From Euryodendron excelsum (Eukaryota; Streptophyta; Magnoliopsida; Ericales; Pentaphylacaceae), in contig CM065390.1 of the NCBI GenBank assembly GCA_033060915.1, positions 21,906,001-21,970,000 on the forward strand: a stretch of 64,000 nt of DNA, written 5' to 3'. Positions 55,916 through 64,000 of the stretch are shown here, piece after piece. The notes under the pieces were generated by a model. It did no database searches. It had not been told where the DNA came from and saw only the letters and a program-made list of their open reading frames with translations. Each line of letters starts with the position of its first letter. Within the stretch, counting starts at the first letter, position 1. A program made the translations under genes and the position numbers.

Positions 55916-57120
55916 TCATTGGCAAAATCTCTTCAAGTTCTGCCCATTCCAAGGTTGGGGTAATTGGTGCCCTTCTTCTATAATTTCTAATTGATATGCC
56001 TCCACACTGACTTGGAATTCAACTTTGTAAGGGTCTTCCCAATTGGGGCCAAGCTTTTCATCTGTAGCATTTTTTGTTGCCCCCAGTACCTTTCTTAGCA
56101 CGAGGTCTCCAGGTTTAAAGCTCTTGGATGGACCTGTTTATTGTAAGATCGAATGAGTTGCTGATGGTAGGCAGTGTGCTTGAGTAAGGTACCTTCTCTC
56201 TTTTCTTCGACGAGATCAAGGTCCTTGGCCAGCGCCTATTCGTTAGAGCCCATGTCAAAGGAAGCCGACCTGATTGTTGGCAATCCAATGTTAAGAGGGA
56301 TCACGACACTCTGTAGGCCATAGAGTAAGGAGTTTCTCTTGTTGACCTTCTCGAGGTAGTTCTATAAGACCAAAGGACATTAGGGAACTCTTTGACCCAC
56401 CTTCCATTTACCTTCTCTAGCCTCTTCTTTATCCTGTTCAACATTATTTTATTAGAGATCTCTGTTTGTCTATTGCACTACGGGTAGGCTGGGGTTAAGT
56501 AGTAATTTCTTATTCCTAACTTGAAGCACAATCTTTTAAACATATTTCTGTCAAACTGTGTGCCATTGCTTGAGATCAGTGCCCTTGGGATGCCAAACCT
56601 TGTAATGATGTTTCTCTAGGCGAACATTTTTTCATCTACTTCACGTATTGTGACCAATGGCTCGCATTCTATTTATTTAGTGATGTAGTCAATTGCAATT
56701 ATGAGAAATCTCTCATTCCATGGAGCTCGAGGTAACGGGCTGACTATGTCCAATCCCTATTGTGCAAACGGCCAAGGGTTGGTGATTGTACTAAATTCCT
56801 CAATAGGCTGATGGATCAATGGTAAAAAATTCTAGCATTTCTCACACTTCAGCACATACCGGGTTGCATTATTCTGCATAGAGAATTCCATGTACCTTTT
56901 CTGGATGAACACAATGGAGGTAGGGGCCAGTGAAAGATCTTCTATAAAGCTCTTAGTAGGGTGACAACCAGTACTTCAATGCTTTATGCTTTATTTTCCT
57001 AGCCATATTCTTATCTTCCTGCAGCTCACAGCTATTATGATAGGCAATGATTAGGTTCATCCATGATGGGCCTAGACTTTCCACAGCTAACGTGAGTTCT
57101 TCTTCAAGATATATGTTCGA
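55916..57120 (-). pseudogene. Tat gypsy integrase remnant
   Basis: The zinc region ends in LKCEKC (56835-56860). The core has GLDIVSPLP (first Asp, about 56750), then ISSNGTQFD near 56560-56575 where the family has S-D-N, so the second catalytic Asp is Ser. QTEISNK near 56450-56475 holds the Glu. Then LWSYRTTSR and ETPYSMAY follow. The C-terminus (VLGATKNA, KLGPNWEDPYKV, QPWNGQNLKRFCQ) ends at 55916 with the usual Tat-type close. Several stops are present. Confidence 0.85.
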
Positions 57121-57159
57121 GGTAGCCAGGGTCTCAACATGAATTGTTCTCTTTCATCC

Positions 57160-57560
57160 CGACTTTAGAGCTACTACGAGCATTTTAAGTGGATCAACAT
57201 GGGCGTTATTATCGCGCCCAATATGGTACAGCTTGACCCATTTCAACTTTTTAAGTAGTTCCTGAGGTTTCGCCAAGTACTGGGCCATTATGTCCTTCTT
57301 AGCAGCATACTTCGTAGTTATCTAATTCACCACCAACTGTGAGTCTGAGTAGATTGTTAGCTTGGGGATCCTCAACTCTATAGCTCGGCAGAGACTGGCG
57401 AGTAGAGCCTCGTATTTTGACTCATTTTTAGAGATGGTAAACTATAACTTGATGGCTTGCTCTAAGGCCATCCTGTCAGGGGTGATGAGCACTATGCCAT
57501 ATCTTGCTCCTTTGTCATTAAACGCTCCATCAACAAAAAGCTTCCAATTGTCATCAGCTT
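57160..57560 (-). pseudogene. Archaeal-type RNase H remnant of Tat pol
   Basis: It reads KLFVDGAFN, KYEALLASL, IYSDSQLVVN and HIGRDNNAHVD, giving the four acidic positions (D, E, D, D) of an RNase HI fold. It follows a complete gypsy RNase H. That second, archaeal-type RNase H is the hallmark of the Tat lineage. Stops in the middle (KLxFTI, VVNxIT) inactivate it. Confidence 0.82.
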
Positions 57561-57971
57561 CTTAAGGCTTTAAGGGTGGATTATTCTCCAGGAGTTCAGC
57601 AACTGCTGCTCCTTTAGATTCTTGTGGCATTTCAAAGGAAAATTTCACAATTAGGTCGGCGAGTACCTGAGCTTTGATGGCAGACCTAGGCTGATACTTG
57701 ATGTTGAACTTGCCGAACTCTATTGCCCACTTGGCTATCCTTCTCGAGAAGTCTACCCTTTGAAAAAGTGGCTTGAGTTGATGATCAGTCAGAATATTAA
57801 CAGTGTGAGCCCTGAAGTAATGCACTAGTTTGCGAGACGCCATTACCAAGGCGAGAGCCAACTTTTCCAAAGAAAGATACCTCATCTCTGCTCCTAGAAG
57901 AGTATTGCTCACGTAATAGAAAGGCCCCTATTGCCATTCCTGGTGTCGTACCAGTACTGCACTAACTACGT
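57561..57971 (-). pseudogene. Gypsy RT-associated RNase H remnant, cut at its start
   Basis: It reads VVSAVLVRHQEWQ, YYVSNTLLGAEMRYLSLEKL, ALALVMASRKL, FRAHTVNILTDHQLKPLFQ and AKWAIEFGKFNIKYQPR. These are the typical connection/RNase H residues of Tat/Athila gypsy pol. Reading is cut at 57971 by the LTR of element C, so RT itself should lie beyond element C. Confidence 0.88.
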
Positions 57972-58129
57972 TGTAAGTACCCTATTTTTGCCCGCTCGGC
58001 AATCTCTGGCCCAACCGGACTAAGTTTTCCAACATCACGACACATGCAGGCTCAAGACGAGCCATTCAATCTCCAATCTAACCAACTGGTTGCTTCTCGG
58101 GTCCACAAGGACCGGCTGGAGCCATAAGC

Positions 58130-58480
58130 ACCGTTTTTCCAGGCAGCTTTCCCGACCGGGCAGTCCCGGAGACCAATGCCATCCAGGTAGCTTCCCGGGA
58201 TCGAACGATCTCGGGGATCAACACCTCATCAAGTTCCAGACGGTTCACTTCTGGTGCCTGCTAGCCCGTCAATGTAGAATGTCCATCATTTGGTAGTTCT
58301 CCGAGACTGGACGTTCTTAGAGACCAACACCACCCTTCCAAGTAGTTTTCTGGGACCAGGTGTTCTAAGGAACCAACACCACCCCTACAGGTAGTTCTCT
58401 AAGACCGGGCATTCTTAGAGACCAACACTGCACAGGTAGTTTTCTGAGGCCGGGCGGTCTCGGGAACCAACACCTAGGTC
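58130..58480. repeat. U3 minisatellite of ~50-60-bp units
   Basis: About six units with AGGTAGTTCTC, GACCGGGC, TCTTAGAGACCAACACCACC and variants occur near 58138, 58188, 58288, 58345, 58393 and 58433. The solo LTR at 39175 lacks this array. Confidence 0.75.
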
Positions 58481-58499
58481 AACACTGGCGCTTGCTAGC

Positions 58500-58845
58500 C
58501 CGACTCGGTGAAAAATGACCAAACTCGCCCCTTGGGCCTCCAGGCACGTTTTGAAAAAGTTCAAAATCCCTTAAAACGATAAGTCCACCTTTCCAAAATG
58601 TTACTAAACTGTTAGGCATCCCCCGCACACCATTCGATCCAATTCCGGTCCCATTCTGGCTCACTTCGGTTAAAATGACCGTTTTGCCCCTGAACACCTC
58701 AGCACCGCACAAACCCCACCGAGCGATAAAAGACTCCCCCAAAACCATCCTTGAACAACCTTACGCCCTTAACACAACACACCAAACCATTCCTAACCAT
58801 TTCCAGCCAATCCTGGCCAAAATGGCCGTTTTGCCCCTAGCAACC
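58500..58845 (+). repeat. Three-copy ~155-bp U3 repeat
   Basis: ATGACCGTTTTGCCCCTG-type blocks lie at about 58513, 58674 and 58822. The solo LTR has matching blocks at about 39506, 39661 and 39818, and the 12340-12640 and 24950-25230 regions carry them on the other strand. Conservation of three copies with similar spacing in diverged LTRs suggests a U3 enhancer-like unit. Confidence 0.65.
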
Positions 58846-58969
58846 CAAATATGCCTCGAAACAGCAACGGTCTTAGGATTTCGAGCAAAGGGCTTGACCA
58901 TACACTCTTGTTTAACCCGACGAGGACCCTACGACATTAAATGCTCACGACTCGATAAAAGTTTGCTGG

Positions 58970-59590
58970 AGCGTCTAGTAGACGCTCTGCCTAAATTGTC
59001 TTTTCTCCCAATTTCCTAGTTATAACGCATCGTCAACTGACTTGAAAAATGCGTAAATCAGGGAATTCTCAAAAATACGTTCATAGATCTTTCCATCGAT
59101 ATGGCTCGATCGGATAGATTGCTTCCTGAAGCCCTCCATCGTATAGTGCAAAAACTACAACTTTCAGCAACCCCTGGAGCGTCTCGCAGACGCTTCGCCA
59201 AGGTTGACATTTTCTCCAATTCCCTAATCAAGATGCACCGTCAAACGACTTGAGAAATGAGTAAATCTAGGAATTCCCGAAAGTATTTCCAGAGTACTTT
59301 CCATCGATACGATCCGATCGAAAGAATCACTTCCCGAAGGCCTCAATCACACGAAACGAAAATAGCCACTTTCGAACACCCTCGGAACTTATCACAGATG
59401 CTCTGCAAAAGTGTCCTTTTATGCATGCTTCCTGAGACGATATCCCATGCTTCCAAACACAATTCAAACTTCTCAAAAACATGAAAGTTCATCGGATGCC
59501 CTAGGAGAAGATCCTGAGTGCGACCGATTTTCCCGAAACCTTCCCGATTGACTCAATTATCGAGACAAAGTTTAGACGAACCTTCCCGGT
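58970..59590. repeat. ~205-bp tandem repeat with palindromic core
   Basis: Three units begin at about 58972, 59177 and 59385. The first carries GAGCGTCTAGTAGACGCTC, a perfect 9-bp palindrome around G. The second has GCGTCT-CGC-AGACGC. The third is decayed (CACAGATGCTCTGC). Shared context includes TCCATCGATA-G and TTCCCGAA. Confidence 0.75.
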
Positions 59591-59708
59591 GATGGAGCGT
59601 ATGCTATATGCGCCCAAATTTTGATCAGATCGATCAAATTTTGATCTACCGTTGAGATTTAACCAGTACACTAAGTGCCATGTGGCATTCTCCCAATAGA
59701 ATAGTATC

Positions 59709-59772
59709 TGCGCATGTAGGACATGCGCCAGTGTAAAATTTACACAGGCGCATGTACTACATGCGCCAGTGT
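59709..59772. promoter_or_regulatory. Overlapping palindromes just before the TATA box
   Basis: Three inverted repeats overlap: GCGCATGT-AGG-ACATGCGC (59709-59727), CATGCGCCAGTGTAAA with TTTACACAGGCGCATG (59722-59754, 15 of 16 pair) and GGCGCATGTA-C-TACATGCGCC (59747-59767). They end 13 bp before the TATA box, the usual place of promoter-proximal elements. Confidence 0.7.
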
Positions 59773-59784
59773 CAAAAAATTTTG

Positions 59785-59794
59785 CCTATAAATA
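59785..59794 (+). promoter_or_regulatory. TATA box of element C
   Basis: CCTATAAATA lies in the same context as the TATA boxes of the other Ogre-like LTR copies. Transcription is expected to start about 30 bp downstream. Confidence 0.7.
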
Positions 59795-60965
59795 CCAGAC
59801 CCCCCCTTGCATATTCAAGCACTGAAAATTGATACGAAGCCTTGCTGAAATCGCTTCGAAACCTCGAATCTCCACACATATTCCACTCCTCTAACACTTA
59901 GGCTAGATTCCACCAGCCCCAATCCTACATACTTCACATATAAAGCCTTATACACCATCAAACATTCCCTACCAGCCCTCTAAGACTTCTTGAAGTCATT
60001 CAAGCTCCAATCAAAGCATCTTTGGAAGACTACAAGTGTGTTGAAGGCAAAAGGTGTTATCCCTTTTACATTTGTGTTTCCCCCACTCTTCTCTTCTCCC
60101 TCCTAGCCTACTTAGGCTATTCTCTATTTTAATCCCCATCTTCAACCCCCCTTTCTTGCAAGTGAGAGCCACCGTGTAGGGGGATCTCTCATTAGCCTAC
60201 TTTAAAATGGTATAGCCTAGGAGCCCCTTGTTTGTGTGGTGTAGCCTAAAAGCCTTGTATGTGATCATGGCCTTTTGCATATTACTATTTTGATAATGTT
60301 TTGCATGCTTGGCTTCATTTTATGTTTATTGTCATGTTCTATGATGCTTATATTTCTCTTAAAACTCCATGTCATTTCCAAACTCTATATTCTTTCCAAA
60401 AATTGTTCCAAGAGTTGACTTCTTGAAGCTTAGAAAAACCCCTACTAGCCCCTAACTCTCATTTTGGCATCATTGCATTTTAACTTACATAAAGGTTGCT
60501 TTCCATTTCTCTAATTTTCAAGATTTCCATTCTTTCAAGTATAGTGGTTGGAATGGCCCCATGGAACCCTCTCTTTAGTGGTCTCCCTTTTGTTGGCCAT
60601 ATGAACCCTCTCTTGATGGAGTGTTTCCCTTAAAAAAATGATTTTCAAAATCCTTCTCAAAAGACGATTTTCAAAAATGCATTCTCTCCATCTTTGCATA
60701 AAAAATGATTTTCCAAGAATTGCCATCATTATGTTGATTTTTGAAACCCCCACTCTTGTCAAGATAAAGGTTATAATGGCCATGAGGAAACCTTCCTTGG
60801 AATGGTTTCCAATCACCAACCATATAAACCATACTCTTGGCTAGAGTCAAAATTTTCATGAAAATGATCTTCAAAAGGGTTGTCCACCAAAGTCCATTGC
60901 ATAACATGTTTTGTTTTTTAAAACTCTTTCCAAAAGTGCATTAAACCAACTTCCAAAACCATTTT

Positions 60966-61235
60966 CCAACCGACCCTAGATTAACTTGACCCTAATTAAC
61001 CAACCCTAGGTTAACTTGACCCTAGTTCACTCACCTTAGGTTAACCTAACCCTAGGTCATCCTAAGCTTAGGTTAACCCTACCCTAGTTAGTTAACCCTA
61101 AGTCACCTTAACCTTAGGTTAACCCAACCTTAGTTAGTTAACCATGGGTCATCTTAACCCTAGGTTAACCTAAGCCAAGTTAGTTAACCTTAGGTGACCC
61201 CTAACCCTAGGCCAACCCAACCTAGGTTAGTACAC
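60966..61235. repeat. CCCTAGGTTAACC minisatellite
   Basis: A run of short units such as AACCCTAGGTTAACCTAACC and GTTAGTTAACCNTAGGTCA occurs, rich in palindromes (TTAACCTAGGGTTAA-like, CCTAGG). The related LTR at 39175 has only a trace near 42145-42210 and the one at 8978 near 9945-10010, so the array expanded in this copy. Confidence 0.75.
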
Positions 61236-62487
61236 TTCAAGGTTCCAACTCTTGAACCCTTTTATAAATGATCACTCAATTTTAAACTATTCTTATAACC
61301 CATTTTTCCAAAACCTCCTACTCTCTTGATTTAAAAAGAAAACCAACTCTATAAACTCTTCAAATGTTCATACACTCCATCTTCAAGACATTTCCAAAAA
61401 TGTTTTCAAAATGTCACAAACCTAAGGGGTCCCTAGCCTTCTCATGGTTAAGGATTTCAAGGACAAGCAATAAATCAAGAACAACCTCTAAGGTTGTCCA
61501 TATTAGGATTCCAAACCCTTAGCCATTTCCAAAAACTACTTTCAAAAACTAATTTATCAAAACATTCCAAAGTCATGCCTCCAAGGTTTTCAAAACAAGA
61601 CTTCAAAAACACTTTCAAGTTCTCATGAGTCGTGACAAAATCATTTTCAAAACTCCCTTGGGTTATTCTACATACATTTCAAAACCCCCGTTCAAAGGAT
61701 CCAAAGTTCCGTTTCAAAACACTCCACTACCCGATTTCAAATCAAAACTCCTAAGTCCTCTTTTTTCAAAGACCTCAAAGTGTCTTCACGTCTTTCTAAA
61801 GACCTCAAAGTGTCTTCAAAACATTTCAAAGGTCCTAATGCACCTATTCTCCATCGGGCTCTTGCCCGAACTACGAATGACCTGATTTTTGCCAAATGAG
61901 ATACATAGGCAACCTAAAATGGTGCGGTCATAACTTTTATTTCAACCCCAATCCCTTTTTCAAAAATTTTAATCAATTCAAAGTCGCTATTTCAAACTCT
62001 TTCAAAACCCCCATTATTTTCAAACTTCTTCCAAAAACTTGCATCATGCATCATCCATCCGAAAAGCGATGACTAAACCCCATTTTCAAAATTCTAAGGT
62101 GGATATTAAGTGGACAATGGTAACTGGTTATTCTAGTGAGTGAACAAAGGGTGATTAGACATGTAGGTACCGAAAAGGCGGGGTAGGGTGATGATCTTAG
62201 GATATCTTCCCTACACTTAACCAACCCCCGAACCATAGATTTCTGTTTTCAAATAACCAAAATGGAGTTATTTTTCAAAAGGGCTTAAATCTTTCCAAAG
62301 GTTGCCAAACAACCTATTTTCTTAAAAATCCTCTCTTGAGGGAGTTTTTAAAACCTGTTCAAAAAACCCTAAGTTTAATCTTTGGATTAACACTTAGTTT
62401 TAGGTGCCCTAACTCACCTTAATCAAGTTAGGTGGCGACTCCTATTTTTGTAAAGCCCTTAGTCAAACCAATTTTCCAACCTAATCG

Positions 62488-62513
62488 CACTTGTCCTTCT
62501 AGGAGGATGAGTT
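62488..62513 (+). promoter_or_regulatory. Conserved LTR-end hairpin of element C
   Basis: ACTTGTCCTTCT and AGGAGGATGAGT pair along their length, with three G-U pairs in RNA and the apex opening as a loop. It lies about 75 nt before the LTR end. Confidence 0.5.
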
Positions 62514-62589
62514 CTAGTAACAAAGTTCTGTGCTTTAGGGTCTCCGAGCCGAAAGGACCCTGGACACCCAAAAACCGGAGCACAACAGC

Positions 62590-62607
62590 TGACGACTCCA
62601 CTGGGGA
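62590..62607 (+). promoter_or_regulatory. Primer binding site of element C (tRNA-Arg type)
   Basis: TGACGACTCCACTGGGGA is close to TGGCGACTCCRCTGGGGA, the primer site reported for Ogre/Tat elements and complementary to a plant tRNA-Arg 3' end. It starts 2 nt after the LTR end ACAACA. One base (A for G at position 3) deviates. Confidence 0.75.
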
Positions 62608-64000
62608 CATTTAGAGGGTTAGGCCATCAACATGTCTATTCACCCTTCACTCACCCCAGAATCTTCGGTTAATTTGTCCAAGTTTTATCCACTTATCGAA
62701 TTTTTACAAGTTTCCAAAACAAACCTTATTTTTCAAACTGATTTTCAAATAAGTGTCATCACTTGCATTCATTGCTTACATTCATGATCTTGTATTAATC
62801 ATCAATTTTACCTTGCATTAAGTTTTTCAAAAAGTCACTAACTTTTTGTATTCTTCTTTTGTAAGTGGACCTTTGTTCACATTTTTATTTCATGTCTTAT
62901 TTGTTGCCATGTATGTGAATAAATGTACAGGATGTGATGTGTTTTGTTGGGTCCTTTCCTCCATTTTTGAAAATTCCACACACACTTGGTGCGCTCACTT
63001 GCATTTGCATCTTGCATGTATTACCTGACTACTACCCTGCTAGATAGAAGGGGGAATAGTATATTGACTGTGGGCGGATGTTGTGTCAGTTTCTTAGCCT
63101 ACGGTCTCTTGATAGTTCCCCGGCTTGAACCACCAACCAAAGGTGGAGTTCACCCTTTCAGGAGTGGACACCGAAGGTTTGAAGGTTCGGGGATCGAGCT
63201 TTGTAGGAAGCATTAGTAAACCCCCAACCTCATGCTCATGTAACACCCCATACATAGCCGAACCTCTGCCAAATTTAGGACACACGCGTTAATTTCAAAA
63301 TCAAGGAGGAAAGGGTGACCGCTTTATTTTCCCTTATATATTTTGTTTAATCCATACTGTTATGCTAATTAATTCTTCCTGTTTTCATGTACATGCATCA
63401 TAACTGCCCATGCATCCGAATTCACTTAAAGACAAGAGTTCTCAAAATAACTCAAGTCATTGCACCTTCATGCATTCAAATCAACCCCTAGAGAAAGGCT
63501 CAAAGACCTTCTCGTCTAAGTCAAGCCAACCCAAAACTCCTAAGGGTACCATGAGACCTTAAGGATTCATGGCATGCATAAAAGTCATCTCATAAAGAGG
63601 GGTCCTAATCCCTCTTTGCTCACTGAGATAGGGCTACCAAGAAGACAAGAGGTAATCTGGAAGCAAGATCTGTCACCGACCTCTACCAAGGAAGGCGAAT
63701 TCAAAAACTCAAAGAGTAGTTTAGGATTTCAACTGTAAAAATAGAATAGGTAAAGGTCCCAAGGAAAATGTTCCCCTTCCCCTTCAAATATACTTTCAAT
63801 TCCATGTAAAAATAAATCAAATGCAATAAAGCTATCCTTTCTACTTTCATCGAATGAATGAACAGGCTTGCACAGGTACAGTATTGCATGCAGGGGAAAC
63901 CCCTTATCTCCAAAAGTGAGCCAATATATCATGCTTAGTACCCCTCTCAAAGTAAGGGCACCCCTAAGGCATGCATTGCATAAAAATCTTCAATTTCAAG
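62608..64000 (+). other. Leader of element C, no ORF
   Basis: The long untranslated region has no credible coding sequence. From about 63100 it is homologous, inverted, to 22900-21950 in the first Ogre-like element. It includes AACCCCCAACCTCATGCTCA and AACTCAAGTCATTGCA. Very long leaders before gag are normal for Ogre-like elements. Confidence 0.65.

Larger units (their letters stand above)
50562..57971 (-). mobile_element. Tat-lineage gypsy element D with an antisense ORF
   Basis: Minus-strand order is RNase H, archaeal-type RNase H, integrase (57971 to 55916), a ~70-bp tandem array, an ORF on the opposite strand (51405-55057) and a 3' LTR (51256 to 50562). A second RNase H after RT and an antisense ORF between pol and the 3' LTR are known in the Tat lineage (Grande/Retand-like). 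The RT half and 5' LTR should lie beyond the insertion of element C at 57972, outside the window. Confidence 0.82.
57972..62587 (+). repeat. Complete 4.6-kb 5' LTR of element C
   Basis: The LTR runs from TGTAAGTACCC to GAGCACAACA (4616 bp), three bases before the PBS. The TATA box is at 59785, making U3 about 1.8 kb. That is longer than the 1.04 kb of the solo LTR at 39175 because of extra tandem repeats (58130-58480, 58970-59590). R-U5 is about 2.8 kb, C+T-rich, and includes a CCCTAGGTTAACC minisatellite. No ORF is believable. Confidence 0.88.
57972..64000 (+). mobile_element. Ogre/Tat-like gypsy element C, 5' part
   Basis: It begins at TGTAAGTACCC, preceded by TACGT (the left half of a target duplication), inside the RNase H of element D. 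It has a complete 5' LTR, a PBS and about 1.4 kb of leader with no ORF before the window ends. The leader is the reverse complement of 21950-22910. Gag-pol, if any, lies outside. Confidence 0.85.

Noticed and set aside
60966..61235. Interstitial telomere repeat
   Set aside because: The units contain AACCCTA-like words but are not regular TTTAGGG arrays; they are an LTR minisatellite.

Overview
This window looks like nuclear DNA from a plant, most likely a eudicot. It is A+T-rich and almost entirely built of nested transposable elements. I see no intact host gene, rRNA, tRNA or CRISPR array. The plant assignment rests on the element families: Sirevirus-type Ty1/copia elements with an env-like ORF after pol, Tat/Ogre-type Ty3/gypsy elements with LTRs of about 4.6 kb, a tRNA-Arg-type primer site and an archaeal-type RNase H, plus hAT- and Mutator-like MITEs. 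The species cannot be named from the sequence alone.

Layout. 1-7232: A+T-rich intergenic DNA with a hAT-like MITE (1695-2134), a Mutator-like foldback element with ~95-bp inverted termini (3197-4430) and microsatellites. 7233-31314: a plus-strand Sirevirus-like copia ('element A'). It lacks its 5' end, keeps decayed integrase, RT and RNase H, an env-like ORF and a truncated 3' LTR, and is split inside RT by a 17.2-kb insertion (8978-26189, AAAATT on both sides). That insertion is a minus-strand Ogre/Tat-like gypsy without a recognisable gag-pol. Its 5' LTR, PBS and leader carry a deletion, and its internal region itself holds a copia solo LTR (17418-20056, TSD ATAAT). 31315-36439: a minus-strand copia of A's family ('element B'), with 5' LTR, PBS, gag, protease, integrase and RT remnants, fused at its RT to A's broken LTR.

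37570-44164: a gypsy solo LTR (TGTAACACCC type) split by an Ogre solo LTR (39175-43264, perfect TSD ATAGC). 44165-50561: A+T-rich DNA with a Mutator-type MITE (45154-45335, perfect 9-bp TSD), Helitron-like termini, a tiny poly(A) retroposon and local duplications. 50562-57971: a minus-strand Tat-lineage gypsy ('element D') with a 3' LTR, an antisense ORF containing a frame-preserving 84-bp intron, an eight-copy ~70-bp tandem array and decayed pol. A ~1.3-kb LTR-like insertion splits the antisense ORF. 57972-64000: a plus-strand Ogre-like element ('element C') inserted in D, with a complete 4.6-kb 5' LTR, PBS and leader, running off the window.

Four copies of the Ogre-like LTR (8978-13592, 22917-26189, 39175-43264, 57972-62587) allow internal comparison. 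They share a TATA box, a three-copy U3 repeat and, in the three that reach the LTR 3' end, a hairpin that survives sequence change. The most noteworthy signals are the spliced antisense ORF of D, the LTR-promoter-like module in front of the env-like ORF of A, and the palindrome cluster just upstream of the TATA box of C. All family names are from recognition by eye; no database search was run.
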